From Phocoena phocoena (Eukaryota; Chordata; Mammalia; Artiodactyla; Phocoenidae): 64,000 bases of DNA. This document shows positions 44,397 through 56,099 of this stretch, piece by piece (position 1 is the stretch's first letter; every line of letters begins with the position of its first letter). The translations under genes and the position numbers were made by a program. The notes below the pieces were generated by a model, which was given only the letters and a program-made list of their open reading frames with translations, did no database searches and was not told the origin of the DNA. Location: positions 92,348,894 to 92,412,893 of the forward strand of contig NC_089228.1 of the NCBI RefSeq assembly GCF_963924675.1. The letters are read 5' to 3'.

Positions 44397-46079
44397 CTGC
44401 CCCTGAATTCCTCCTCGTCCCATAGCCCCGCCACCAGGACCTCTCACTTCAGACTCTGCCCTATCTTCACTTCTCAGTCATTGCTTGGGTGGAGACTGAA
44501 ATTTTCTGACGAACAGCTGAGTCTTTAGCATCACATCCCCTTTGCCTCGATTTGCCTCTTCTCTCCTGATCCTTGCTCCTGACTTCCTGTTTAGTGAACA
44601 CTCCAGCTCTCTACTTGCCCCAGGACTGTGACTCTTTGCTCCTTCCTTTCCCAGCTATCACCATGGCTGTGAACCCCCTCTCAGAAGCTGTAAACCTATT
44701 CTTTTTGACGACCTTCTTCCATGTCAGCTTCTTGTCCTGCTTGTCTGAGTCTCCTGCTTTGAATTTTCCACACTGAGTTGGCCAGTTAGTGGGATGCTTT
44801 GCCATCTGTTTTTGGACTTCCCACTCCCAGTTACTTGCCCTGATGGTGAGTCTCAACTTCTAGCCCCACACCCTGCCCCTACCTGGAGACCCAGTGCTCA
44901 TTCCTACTAACTCCTACCAGCTCCATCACGAAGTTTGTAAGGGTCATGCCCGTTCCTAAGATGGTCAACCTATGTATTAGTCAATTATTTCTTAAGACAT
45001 AGAAATTGTCTTCCTAGTCAGGACAAGGTTTTTGTAGCATCACAGAGCTCAAAAACACTTTACAAGATGCCTTAGTTCAAACTGCTAAACTCCCATAGTA
45101 CTTAGTTTTACAAATTTGTAGTCTGGTTTTATATATATCTTCTCTCTCTTATAACCTAGTGACTGTAAGTTCCAAGAGAATTGGGCTCCATCTATGCATA
45201 TTTGATGCAGAAGGGGGCCTTGAAGGTCCTACTAAATGCTAGTGGACTAAATGAGCCAGACGAACAGAGTGAAGTCCAAGGTCACACAGCTGGTGGCAAC
45301 CAGAACTCAGGTTTTCCAATTCCTTGGGTTTTCTGAATTACAAAAGCAAAATTATATAATATCGGCTTTAAAATAGTTCTATGTGTTTTATCATATTTTC
45401 CCTCAAAGCATACAAAAGGATTTTTCAGATAATTTCTCCTTTACCATTCTCATTCCAGTGTGAAGGGAAATTGTTATAAAAAAACACACTTCGTAAAGGA
45501 CTCACTGAGGTGAAAAAACACTGAAGTCCCTTCATCACACAGCTAGTTTCCTACACTCCTCTCATTTGCTTTTCAGACCCATAGTTAAATTTCCCTGTTC
45601 CCACTCCAAAGCAAAGAAAATGCTGCTGGCTTTGTCAACAGCAAATAAAACACGGGTAACTACTTTGCAGTCAGTTCATGTATTCATCTCTCAGAGTCTA
45701 TTATGAATCTATTATGAATCAAGCTATACTTGGCATATCTGTGAAAGAGCGTGTGAAGCTTTCTTGCAGAACAAAAAACAATAACACTCATATTCATGGA
45801 TTGTGATATTCTGGGAGAGCCATATGTGACTAGTGTGTCTTCAAAATATTTTATTCTGTTGATACATAAAAGGTTTGAAAATGTTGTTTTCTCGGCCTCT
45901 GATGTTCAGGGAGGCTAAAGAGCTGGCAGCCTGGGCTTTTTCTTATTCATATGCAAAAGTTATATCAAAAACACCCTTCTGACCTAACAAGTTAATCGTG
46001 TCTCCAAGAGTGAAAACGCGTGCCCTGCTTTTTTAGTGTGTTACTAAATTATACACCAAACAGAGCTTTGCCAGTGCCC
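44397..46079. other. Non-coding stretch with weak L2/MIR traces; possible conserved element
   Basis: Weak L2-like sequence near 45150-45210 and MIR-like 'caaggtcacacagctggtgg' at 45277-45296. 45590-46060 is repeat-free and AT-rich; it contains a direct duplication of 'tctattatgaa' near 45698-45720. Confidence 0.4.
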
Positions 46080-46090
46080 AGTTAGTGAAT

Positions 46091-46588
46091 GTTTTTTGTT
46101 TGTTTTTATTGAAGTATAGTTGACGTACAATGTTATATTTGTTTTAGGTGTATGACATAATGATTCAATATTTTTATAGATTATACTCAATTAAAGGTTA
46201 TTACAAAATATTGGCTCTGTTCCCTGTGCTGTACATTACATCCTTGTGTCTTCTTTATTTTATACCCAGTAGTTTGTACCTCTTAATCCCCTTCCCCTAT
46301 GTTGCCCCACCCCATCCCTCTCCCCATTAGTGTTTACAAATTAGTAACTACTTTGTTCTCCAGATCTATGAGTCCACTTCTGTTTTATTACATTCACTCC
46401 TTTTTTTTATTTTTTAGATTCCACATATAAGTGAAAACATATAGTATTTGTCTTTCTCTGTCTGACTTACTTCATTAAGCTTAATATCCAGCAGGTCCAT
46501 CGTGTTGTTGCAGATGGCAACATTTCATCCTTTTGTATGGCCAAGTAATATTCTGTTGTATATATATACCACATCTTCTTTGTCCATT
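46091..46588 (-). mobile_element. 5'-truncated L1, antisense, with TSD
   Basis: T-rich start, 3' UTR ('ttattgaagtatagttgac') and ORF2 end. Perfect 11-bp TSD agttagtgaat at 46080-46090 and 46589-46599. Older than the copy at 25104-25843, judging by its changes. No coding capacity. Confidence 0.9.
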
Positions 46589-46599
46589 AGTTAGTGAAT

Positions 46600-47405
46600 A
46601 TTTTGAAAGGCACCGTGGAATTGAATGGGCTTCTCCTGCCTCTGAACTAGGTCTGGCATATCAACATGAGGACATCTTGTGTCATAGGAAGAAAGAAAAT
46701 ATATAGTTATATTTTATTTATTAATACCTCCTCTGGTTACAGAAAGGATTTAAAGCAGCTTCCATAGAGACTTATAGTATAAGAAGAAGACAAATAAAAC
46801 AGAAGAAATAAGTGAGAAAAGTGAAACCAGAGGAGAATGAGGGCAGTGTATAAAGTTTATATAAAATTTAAGATGCAAAGACTTAAGTCAATGCTAGAGT
46901 AGTTCACCTAAGAAATATGCATAAGTATGTGTTACTTTTGGAGAACTAAACATACACAAATCCAGACTTTTAAGCCAGAGAACTTAGGCTAATTTTTACA
47001 TTTCAGAAGTATTTTTTATTTTGCAAAACAATTCAGCACTATATTCCTTTAAATAATGAGGCATTTGCATTTAAAATACATTCATGTTGTTGCAGACAAA
47101 ACTTCAATGTATCTATATATGGCGTTTTAAATCCTTTCTGCTAAGACAGGCATAAATAAATTATACCTTATCGTATAGGATGTGAGTACACAACAACCTT
47201 TATAGGGTACAGTATTGACAACTACCTGGGAAATATTTAATCAGAAGTATGAATGAGGAGGCATGAAACCAGTTGGACAACAGCAAAGACATAGGTCTTT
47301 CCAATTAAGCCAGGATTCTACTTCAAAGGTCCATGCTGCCTTGCTAGGGAGGGAATCATACATGTATAAGTTCTCATCCTAGCTCCTTCCTCTTCATCCT
47401 CTAAA
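46600..47405. other. Non-coding stretch
   Basis: AT-rich. No gene or confident repeat recognised. Confidence 0.45.
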
Positions 47406-47409
47406 AAAT

Positions 47410-47525
47410 GTCTACTGTGATTTTTGCCAGATTGTAACCTCCTTGAGAACAGGCTTATTTCATCTGTTGGCACGCACGTCAGCACCTCAAATACAGTAGG
47501 CACCCAAAATATTTCCCGAATTTTG
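47410..47525 (+). repeat. L2 3' end, sense
   Basis: 'gattgtaacctccttgag', 'aacaggcttatttcatctg' and 'cagtaggcacccaaaat' follow the L2 end. Confidence 0.55.
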
Positions 47526-47809
47526 CAAGGAGAATAGAGGGGAAAATATTCCCTATTGATCTCTGAATCCATAGTTCTTACAGGTCAAAATAAGATTCAG
47601 ATTCCTTCATCCATTTTAACCCAGCAGTAAATTCATTTCAGGGTCCCACTATGATGCTGCAGGACTGAGAACCTGGGCATCTCAGCAGTGACTTATAAGA
47701 GCGGGGTTATGTTGACAGAGCAGGGAGATGGGCCAAGAGGAAGAGGCAGTTGCTGGGTCTGAAAGAAGAGGCACAATTGGTCCTGAAATCAAAAAGATAT
47801 GAGGGTCAG

Positions 47810-48163
47810 GGCTTCCTTCCCTGGTGGCGCAGTGGTTAAGAATCCGTCTACCAGTGCAGGGCACATGGGTTCGAGCCCTGGTCCGGGAAGATCCCACATG
47901 CCGCGGAGCAGCTAAGCCTGTGAGCTACAACTACTGAGTCTGTGTGCCACAACTACTGAGGCTGTGTGCCACAACTACTGAAGCCCGCGCATCTAGAGCC
48001 CGTGCTCCACAACAAGCCACCACAAGAAGAGAAGCCACCGCAATGAGAAGCCCGCGCACCGCAATGAAGAGTAGACCCTGCTCGCCACAACTAGAGAAAG
48101 CCCACGTGCAGCAACGAAGACCCAACACAGCCAAAAATAAATAAATAAATTTATTATTTTTTT
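47810..48163 (+). mobile_element. CHR-1 type SINE (long form), sense
   Basis: Head 'gcttccttccctggtgg' has a 4-bp 'ttcc' duplication. The long body contains three 'ccacaactactga' type units and the tail is AAATAAATAAAT-like. Perfect 17-bp TSD aaagatatgagggtcag at 47793-47809 and 48164-48180. The B box 'ggttcgagccc' near 47868 is canonical. Confidence 0.95.
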
Positions 48164-48489
48164 AAAGATATGAGGGTCAGATACACAATAAACCATAGCC
48201 ACCACCATGGATGGTCTCAAGGCGAACAGGAGGAGCTGCCCTTTGACCTTTCCATATTTATATCTCAAGAAGCAATACTCTGTGGATTTTTTTTCCCCTT
48301 CAAGATTGCCTTTGACATTCATTCCAGTTATAAATGTCACAGTTGTTGCCAAAGAGTGATTAAGCAACCCTGTACTCATACTCAGAAGTTCCCAGGATAG
48401 CACTGGATACTAAAACCTCCTAAGGGCGTCTTGCTATATATTCTCTTTCTGCTATTTTCCACCATCTGATTTGCCAGTCACTTCTTTGG

Positions 48490-48490
<1 letters not shown>

Positions 48491-48530
<40 letters not shown>
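48491..48530. repeat. (TG)20 microsatellite
   Basis: Twenty uninterrupted TG units ending in CGCG, an alternating purine-pyrimidine tract. Confidence 0.97.
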
Positions 48531-48534
<4 letters not shown>

Positions 48535-48737
48535 TAGGGAAAGATAACCCATTTCAACTAAAAGAAAGCTTCCTTTTTGAGTTTTTACAATATCAAAATA
48601 AATTCTGAATTTGAGAGTTATATCTTTAGGAATGCTCTGGGCTGTTCTTCAAAGGTAGTTCTTCTAATTTATTGAAAATAATGTGGTCAAGTTAAAAGAA
48701 AAGTACTAAAGTTTTGCTTTTAAATTAACCAGTGTGG

Positions 48738-48950
48738 GGCTTCCCTGGTGGCGCAGTGGTTGAGAGTCCGCCTGCCGATGCAGGGGACACGGGTTCGTGC
48801 CCCGGTCCTGGAAGATCCCACATGCCGCGGAGTGGCTGGGCCCGTGAGCCATGGCTGCTGAGCCTGCGCGTCCGGAGCCTGTGCTCCGCAACAGGAGGGG
48901 CCACAACAGTGAGAGGCCCACGTACTGCAAAAAAAAAAACAAAAGTAAAA
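48738..48950 (+). mobile_element. CHR-2 type SINE, sense
   Basis: Head 'ggcttccctggtggcgcag' and A-rich tail. Perfect 12-bp TSD taaccagtgtgg at 48726-48737 and 48951-48962. Close to consensus. Confidence 0.95.
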
Positions 48951-48962
48951 TAACCAGTGTGG

Positions 48963-49605
48963 TATTGATCCACTGCTTAGTTTTCCCATAAAATTGTGGA
49001 ACAGCTAAATTCAAAAAAATTCTGTGCCTTTAAATTTTTTTCTGCTTAAAGTTTGTTTTCTGTAAATTATTTTTGCATTTATTGTTGGATAATGATGTAC
49101 TACAGAAATATGTAAAACACAAGCTGTCTCTTATTTTGTTTGGTGCTGAAATGCTCAATTAAAAACAGGTTATGTTGCATGCCCTTGGCATTCTGAGCTG
49201 ATATTGTATTGTTCAGAAGAGTACGTGTCACCCTAAATAATTTCACATGCATCTGTTTTATTAGTAGGTGCTAATTAAACATGCATCTTGCGCAGTGACT
49301 TCACATAAGAACATTTTGCAGTTTCCTATGTTATTTATGTAACACGTTGGGATCTGTAGGTCACATATCCTACTATAAACTTTTCCTCTTAAAATTGTTA
49401 ATGGAAAGTGAAGTCCTTCTCTAATAGTGTTTTTTCCAGATACACTTGGAAAAATAGTCCCGTGAAAATTTTAAAACAAACAAAAAATGTATTACTAATA
49501 TACACTGGGTTACTATTTCCCAGATTTAGAAGCTACCACAAATGCTCATTTTTAGAGAGTAGTGCCCTCTTTTAATTGGAGGTCCACACACTGCCCCTGG
49601 AAATC
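48963..49605. other. Repeat-poor AT-rich stretch
   Basis: No gene or repeat. 49080-49310 contains several TAATTA/ATTAAA homeobox-type words and could be a conserved non-coding element; this is only a guess from composition. Confidence 0.35.
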
Positions 49606-49620
49606 CATCTAGTCCTATTC

Positions 49621-50114
49621 GTTTTTTTAAACTTGTTTTATTGAAGTATAGTTTTCAGTGTTGCGTTAATTTCTGCCATACAGCAAAGTGATTCAGTTAT
49701 ACATATATATACATTGTTTTTCATAGTCTTTTCCATTATGTTTTATCACAGGATGTCGAATGTAGTTCCCTGTGCTATACAGTAGGACTTTGTTGTTTAT
49801 CCATCCTATATGTAACAGTTTGTATCTGTTAATCCCAAACTCCTATCCATCCTTCCCCCACTTCTCCTCCCCCATGGCAACCACAAGTCTGTTCTCTATG
49901 TCTGTAGATAAATTCATTTGTGTCATATTTTAGATTCCACATATAAGTGATATCACATGGTATTTGTCCTCTTTCTGACTTACTTCACTTAGTATGATAA
50001 TCTCTGGGTCCATCGATGTTGCTGCAAATGGCATTACTTCATTCTTTTTTACAGCTGAGTAGTATTCCATTGTATATATGTACCACATCTTCTTTATCCA
50101 TTCATCTGTCAATA
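49621..50114 (-). mobile_element. Young 5'-truncated L1, antisense, with TSD
   Basis: Reversed 3' UTR ('ttattgaagtatagttttc') and ORF2 C-terminus. The minus-strand frame 49930-50379 reads the typical L1 ORF2 end (TMEYYSA motif) before running into flanking DNA. A 15-bp TSD with one mismatch, catctagtyctattc, lies at 49606-49620 and 50115-50129. Dead by truncation. Confidence 0.93.
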
Positions 50115-50449
50115 CATCTAGTTCTATTCTTGAGGCCAAAATATCCATGCAGATTATAGTCAATATGAAGATAGCTGATGGTGAGTTTCTCTGGGAGCTG
50201 AGAGCTGTGGCCTTGTCCCAGGGCTCTGCATGGCCCAATAGATCACACGCACTCAGCCAGTCTGGTTGGCACAGGACTGCTTTCTCTGTTCCTATGCCTC
50301 TTCTCCAAGTACATCTCAAAAACTCAAATCTATAGCCTATCAGTGTTTCAGAAATGGCCACCACCCTGTCTTTCTCCACTTTTCATGCAGTGTTATACCA
50401 CCATTGCGGTCCATCATTCAAGTAAATCATCCTAGAGCTATTTGTATAT

Positions 50450-50595
50450 AGGTAGTTTCGTAACTTTAGGCAAAGCCCTCGACCACTCTATACCTTGCTT
50501 TCTTTTCTGAAAAGGAAGTAGGTGAATATTTCTTCGAATACTATGTCCATAAAATGAAAAAGAGTCTCAGTGAAATAAGCTTGTGACTCTCTGGA
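50450..50595 (+). repeat. MIR SINE fragment, sense
   Basis: 'gtaactttaggcaaagccc' and 'ataccttgctttcttttctg' follow MIR. Diverged. Confidence 0.5.
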
Positions 50596-52094
50596 TTCAT
50601 AATGCATATTAGTACATGAAAGTGTCTAAGAAGTTCTACAGCAAAGAAACTGGTTTAGCTTTGCTTAACTTAATGTCCCTCAAATTATATGATCTCAGAA
50701 ACTTCCTCTTGGTGACATGCTGCTATCATTCAGAACCAGCAGGAAATCATTCTGAGATGCTACACTAGACAATCTTTAAAAGACTGTTCTAATGGTAATG
50801 GGCGCTCTATGACTCCTTTCTGCCATTCTACTCTTCCTCTCACAAAGGATTTGAATGCTTAGATCTCAGCTCAGTTAATCTAACTAAATGACTATATATA
50901 GTCAATAGTAAAAAAAAAAAAAAAATTTTTTTTTTAATTGCTTGAGCTTGGATCTGGGAATTGGATCTGCCCACCAGTCATATAGTTCATGGCATTTAAC
51001 ACACACAGCCGAGTACAGTACGCTAAATCCTTTCAAGAGTGACTAATACTCTACTGTGATAGGACAGACGCTTGGGGTTTTAGCCAAATCTTGTAAATTT
51101 AGCAGAAAATATCAGAGCAACTCCTTCTGTTACCCTAAATGTCAGGGACTCTTACATTTTCATGAAGAACATGCAGGTCTTGGTTTTTAAAGGTCTTACA
51201 TGAGCATTTTCATTGAATATAATAAAATTTGTCTACATTGAGGAGATGAATGCTCTAGTTAGATGTATGTGAAAAATTGACTTGGAAGTTGCAACAGCCA
51301 TTTGATATTCCTGGGGTGTTGATTAGATCAAATCTCAGCACTCTGAGAGCTTAGCATGTTTCAGGTCCAATAAGACCACTTTTCCCCACAACCAATTTTT
51401 AAATATAATATATCACATATTTTCTTGCTCTACTATCTGGAATTGAGCTAAGTAAAGACTATGAGCTAGTAGAGACCCCAAAAGCACATTAAGTGTGAAG
51501 ATTAGCCCTTATGTTTTGCCCCATATACTTCACTTCAGCATAATCTTACCTCCTCTCCTAAGTAATCACTCCCTATTTCTGAGTCTAGCCTATCCAATTG
51601 TTGCCATAGTAGTTTTACTCCACCACAAAGTCCATAGGACTGTCCGTGGAAGGCAAATTTAGTCTTGAGGTGTCCATTTGTCCAGCATCTTATGTTTACG
51701 TGATTGCTGACACCCTGATTCACCTAGTTCCTGCTTATCTGCTGAGTTTTATTCTCTTGCCTTTGTTTTGATTTCTGTGCTGTGCTCCTGACAGCTCAGC
51801 TGTTTTCAGAGAAATGACCTCTATGTTAACCTTTCCGTTATTGTTTCTGCCTTGCCTTGGTTCACCTAGACTTTGCTTTCCAACCTGAATCCAGCTACAA
51901 TCACAGCACAATATTAACACGTCCATTTAGGTGTGCTGGAACATAGAGGAATAATAAAGAATGTTGAGTACACACAAACTAAGGATGTAGAAGTTGGGCT
52001 GAGTCGTTTTGCAATTAAATGGCTACATTTGAGTAACACTTGGATCGAACACTCAGGAATAGTTTCATGGACTTGATTTCTATATGAACTCCAG
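50596..52094. other. Repeat-poor non-coding stretch, 1.5 kb
   Basis: No exon or RNA recognised. Includes the self-complementary A16T10 tract at 50910-50935. Confidence 0.45.
50910..50935. repeat. A16-T10 palindromic homopolymer junction
   Basis: Sixteen A followed directly by ten T, which can fold back on itself. Could be the joint of two retroposon tails or simple slippage. Confidence 0.85.
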
Positions 52095-52350
52095 CCACCA
52101 TGGATGGCTCAACTCAAATCTCATCTTCAAGAAGCTCTCTCTGATTGCCTGAGCCCAGAGTCTCTTTTTCTGAATTTATAGCTCTGATTGTCTGTACCAA
52201 GTGCCAGAAATTTACCATTGTCTGGCGTTGAATTCCCCGATTATCTCGTTGGCTCTGTTTTTACACAGGGATAGTCTTCCTAACTAGATGAGGACTGTGT
52301 CTAACAAATTTTTATATCTCCCACAGTGTGTCAGAACATAAAGTAACAAG
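52095..52350 (+). repeat. L2 fragment, sense
   Basis: 'atctcatcttcaagaagc', 'tatagctctgattgtctg', 'aactagatgaggactgtg' and 'tttatatctcccacagtg' follow the 3' half of L2. Confidence 0.6.
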
Positions 52351-53625
52351 GAGATAGTCTCATAGAGTCCATCAATTAGACAATGTGATATGGGGCAATG
52401 AGTTATCTATTGGAGTGAACTGGAAATTAAAACAGAACATGACTATTGAGTGGGATTGATGGAAAGGGAAGAAGAAGGTGTTTGGAGGCAGGGTGAAGAT
52501 AAACAAGGGAAGTTCAAGTTGCCATTCTAAGAGCTTGGTTTAAACTAAACACTGCCATTTCCTTTGTCCCACAAGGTTTTCAGAATTACCTTCCTCGTTA
52601 CATAATTACCTACACTAGGCAAATTAGACAACAAGAGTCTTCCAAGAATTCCTAATGCCCCGATGAAACAGCCACAACAAAGATCCCAGGAATTAAGACT
52701 GAGAGCCCCTCCTTATAAGCCTCTTTACCCCTCTGTCAGCTCATAATAATGCTCAACTAAAGTGAGAAGAAAGCTCTGCTAGAAAATTCCTTCCTCCCTC
52801 CGCTAACTCAACGCGAGCCTCAACAGTCTCTGGGAAACTGAGACTCATATTCCAAAGAGCATGGCACCCGACTTAGAATGGTTGTAACTCTTCTCATGAT
52901 CACAAACAGTAATTGTGCTTCTCCTTTGAAATAACTTATGCCTAGGAGTGATCAGTTTGCCCTCTTTGCATATTTATAGCTTTTTGTTAATTTATTATAT
53001 GTAGCTGTCTTTACCAGTTTAAAAAATCATTTTCAGAAGGATAAGCAGTGGCTTCTTGATGATGTTTGATTAACCCCAATAAATGATCCAGCAGATGGTT
53101 CGCTTTTAAAGATGTAATTGTAAATGCGGGAGTGAGTTTTCTTTCCACAATAAACGCAGTGGTGCCCAGGTGATTTCGTAAGCCAAACTACTCCGGAACA
53201 CTTAGGCCTAGCCTTCACTTTCGGAATCTGACTGTAGGCTAATAAGGAACACATCTTCTTACTTTTAGACTGATAGCTGTAAGTTGTCTAATTGCAAATG
53301 AGTAGCTGTAAATGTCCAACTCCTCAGAGGCTGAGACAACTTCCTTTCATCTGTAGTTATAAACAAGGGCAAATGAATGTCTATCTAGTACAATTCTAAA
53401 ACAGAGTCTGGAAAAGGAATTGGTAGCATGATGAACTCTATCTTGAAAACACATCAGAAAGGTAGGCCTACAAGTGGATCCATGGGGAGATCCATAAGGT
53501 TTTAGAGTTACCTACAGCTACAGAAGTTATAGAAATCTGGACAAGAGGATGCCAGGGAAATAAGAAACATTTATTTCTGTTAACCATTGATCTGCTATCT
53601 GTGTTCTTACATCCAGCTTTGTATG
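52351..53625. other. Repeat-poor stretch with one unexplained small frame
   Basis: The minus-strand 73-codon frame 53033-53254 has a Cys-Val-Tyr-Cys-Gly-Lys-Lys segment but no second Cys pair, and I recognise no family. I do not call it a gene. The rest is unassigned. Confidence 0.4.
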
Positions 53626-53629
53626 ATAC

Positions 53630-53830
53630 AGTCCACTGGAATCAGAAGACCAGTGTTGTATGCCTGGCTCTGCCTCAGGCCTGCTGTGTGGAAATTTTAC
53701 ATCTATGTAAAATGTAAAAATTTACATCTAGGTCCTCTTCTGAAAAATGAGGACATGAGTGTGTTCACTGTCCTCCCAAGAGGGTAGTCATGAAGATAAC
53801 ATGTGAAAATCTTGGAACTGGCTTGGTGTC
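53630..53830 (+). repeat. MIR SINE, sense
   Basis: 'ggaatcagaagaccagtg', 'cctggctctgcctcagg', 'tctgaaaaatgaggacatg' and 'gagggtagtcatgaag' follow MIR, with an 'aaaatttacatcta' type local duplication inside (53691-53730). Confidence 0.65.
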
Positions 53831-54089
53831 CTTAAGAGTTCTCTGCCTGCCTTTGACAAGTCAAGTCCAGGGGAGACTTCCCCAAGGCCTCGCTCCCTCT
53901 ATCCACAGAGGTTGTGGTAGATTTTTGTCCATCTCTCCATTCCACTAGCTGTGTGTCACCCAACCCCAGCTACAGACTTTTCTTCTTACGCGTCTTTGCC
54001 ACTCTTTTCAGCACAATCTTGTCCAAAGTACTTTGGAACTTCCCAAGATGGCCTTCATCCAAAATGCAGTGTTCAGCCCACACCCCCAT

Positions 54090-54336
54090 TTTTTTATAAA
54101 TTTATTTTATTTAATTTTGGCTGCATTGGGTCTTCATTGCTGCGCCCAGGCTTTCTGTAGTTGTGGTGAGCGGGCTCAGTAGCTGTAACTCATGGGCTCT
54201 AGAGCACAGGCTCAGTAGTTGTGGCTCATGGGCTTAGTTGCTCCGCGGCATGGGGAATCTTCCCGGACCAGGGCTCGAACCCGTGTCCCCTGCATTGGCA
54301 GGTGGATTCTTAACCACTGCACCGCCAGGGAAGCCC
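54090..54336 (-). mobile_element. CHR-1 type SINE, antisense, internally shortened
   Basis: Reversed A-rich tail, 'ggctgcattgggtcttc', then a body about 70 bp shorter than the other long copies here, and reversed head 'ccagggaagccc'. The TSD is weak (tcagccc at 54073-54079 and 54339-54345), so it is older or was trimmed at the left. Confidence 0.88.
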
Positions 54337-54589
54337 AGTCAGCCCCTTTTTGATCCATACCCAGGAGCCCTAAACAAGACCAGTTCAATATGGGCTCAAC
54401 CTCTTCTCCTAAAACTCTGCCTGGGTCACAGCCTCAGGCTTCAGCTTGCCTGGAAGGGATTTAAGACAAGAAGATACGTGGAGGTGCTCTAAACTGTGTA
54501 ATAATTCTATTCTATTCTATTGTAAAGTAGCCACTGCAAAGGTCATTTTAGTGAATTATCCATCTGGTCTTTAAATTTCCTTCAGGGCT

Positions 54590-55260
54590 TGTGCAGTAGT
54601 AGTGTATTTACTGAACATTCTGAGGCAATCCATTCCATCTTTGGATAGCTTTGACGGTTGAACTGGAATCTGGGTCCCTGTCACTCTTCTCAGTGTGGTC
54701 CAAGTGCTACTCATCAATGCCACATAGAAGTCTAATCACCCTTCCACATCATAATTTTATATATATATACACACACGTATATATTTAATTTTCTTTTTGG
54801 CCAAAATATCTGATTTTATCTATCTTTTTTTCTGTTGTTTCTTATAGATATATTGCCAAATCCTTCATTGCCCTGTTTTCTTCTCTCTAAACACCTCCAG
54901 TGTTATTTGTAATAACTAGTAATAATGACTATAATATTCACTAATGTTTTGCCAACCTCTTGACAAGATTATTGTGAGTGATTTTGTGACTTTGTTAATG
55001 AAGGTCCAAATAAAGACTAAGAATGCAGGTCCAGGTCTAGGTGATTTCCTTATCTGCAAGCCTGATACACGTGAAAGAAATGAATTTTGTTTGACAGGAT
55101 TTGTTCTTACTGAATCAGTGCTAGTTCCTCGTGGTCACTGCTTCTTCTCATAAATAATCCATTCTAGCATCTTAGCCAGAAGTCACTTTCATTCTCTTTC
55201 TGGAAATCAGAATGACATCTCAATTTTTGAACCTTCCTTTTTCTCTATATTTCCTCACCG
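54590..55260 (-). repeat. Very ancient LINE-like repeat (CR1/L3-like?), antisense
   Basis: 'aatccattccatctttgg', 'gtctaatcacccttcc' and 'ggatttgttcttactgaatc' plus 'gtggtcactgcttcttc' resemble widely shared pre-mammalian repeat words. An AT microsatellite (54758-54783) lies inside. Family is uncertain. Confidence 0.35.
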
Positions 55261-55534
55261 GTGAATGACAATGATTCAGCAATCTCTTTAACAACATTTC
55301 TCATTTTATCTTTTCATAAGAGATGAAGGGAGGAAAACCATTTCGGTAGAAGAATAAAGGCATCTAACTCTGTGTGTCTGGTGTGGACAGTCCTTTCTGT
55401 ATAAACCTGCTATTTCTGAGGTCCCAGAATTCTCTCTCTCTTTTTTAATTGAATGAGAGATCTTTAAATTCTTTTGTGCTTTACAGTTTTCAAAGGTTTC
55501 ACACACATGATTTCATGTAATCCCATAGTAACCC

Positions 55535-56095
55535 TTTTTTTCATTCCCTACCCATGTATTGTCCCTCCCCCTTACCCTCTCCCCACTGGTAACAACTAGT
55601 TTTTTCTTATCTGTGAATCTGCTTCTTTTTTGTTTTATTCACTAGTTTGTTGTATTTTTTAGATTCCACATATAAGTAATATACAGTGTTTGTCTTTCTC
55701 TGTCTGACTTAGTTCACTTAGCATATTGCCCTTCAAATCTATCCAAGTTGCTGCAAATGGCAAAATTTCATTCTTTTTTATGGCTGAGTAATATTCCATT
55801 GTATATATGTACCACATCTTCTTTATCTATGCATCTGTTGACGGACACTTAAGTCATTTTCATTCCTTGGCCGTTGTAAATAATGCTGTTATAAACACTG
55901 GGGTGCATGTGTCTTTTTAAATTAGTGTTTTTGTTTTTTTCGGATGTATACTCAGGAGTGGAATTGCTGGGTCATATGTTAGTTCTAATTTTCGTTTTTT
56001 GAGAAACCTCTGTACTGTCCTCCATAGTGGCTGCACCAATTTACATTCCCACCAACAGTGTAGGAGGGCTCCCTTTTCTCTGCATCCTCCTGTGT
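55535..56095 (-). mobile_element. L1 fragment, antisense
   Basis: Reversed 3' UTR interior ('ctctccccactggtaac') and ORF2 end. The minus frame 55917-56213 shows the L1 ORF2 C-terminal motif [15 protein letters not shown]. The 3'-most UTR portion is missing, as in the stub at 20279-20400. No clear TSD. Confidence 0.85.
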
Positions 56096-56099
56096 TTTG

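Noticed and set aside
47810..47900. tRNA-Glu-like sequence as a real tRNA gene
   Set aside because: It is the head of a CHR SINE: it continues into the SINE body, has no intact acceptor stem, and is flanked by TSDs.
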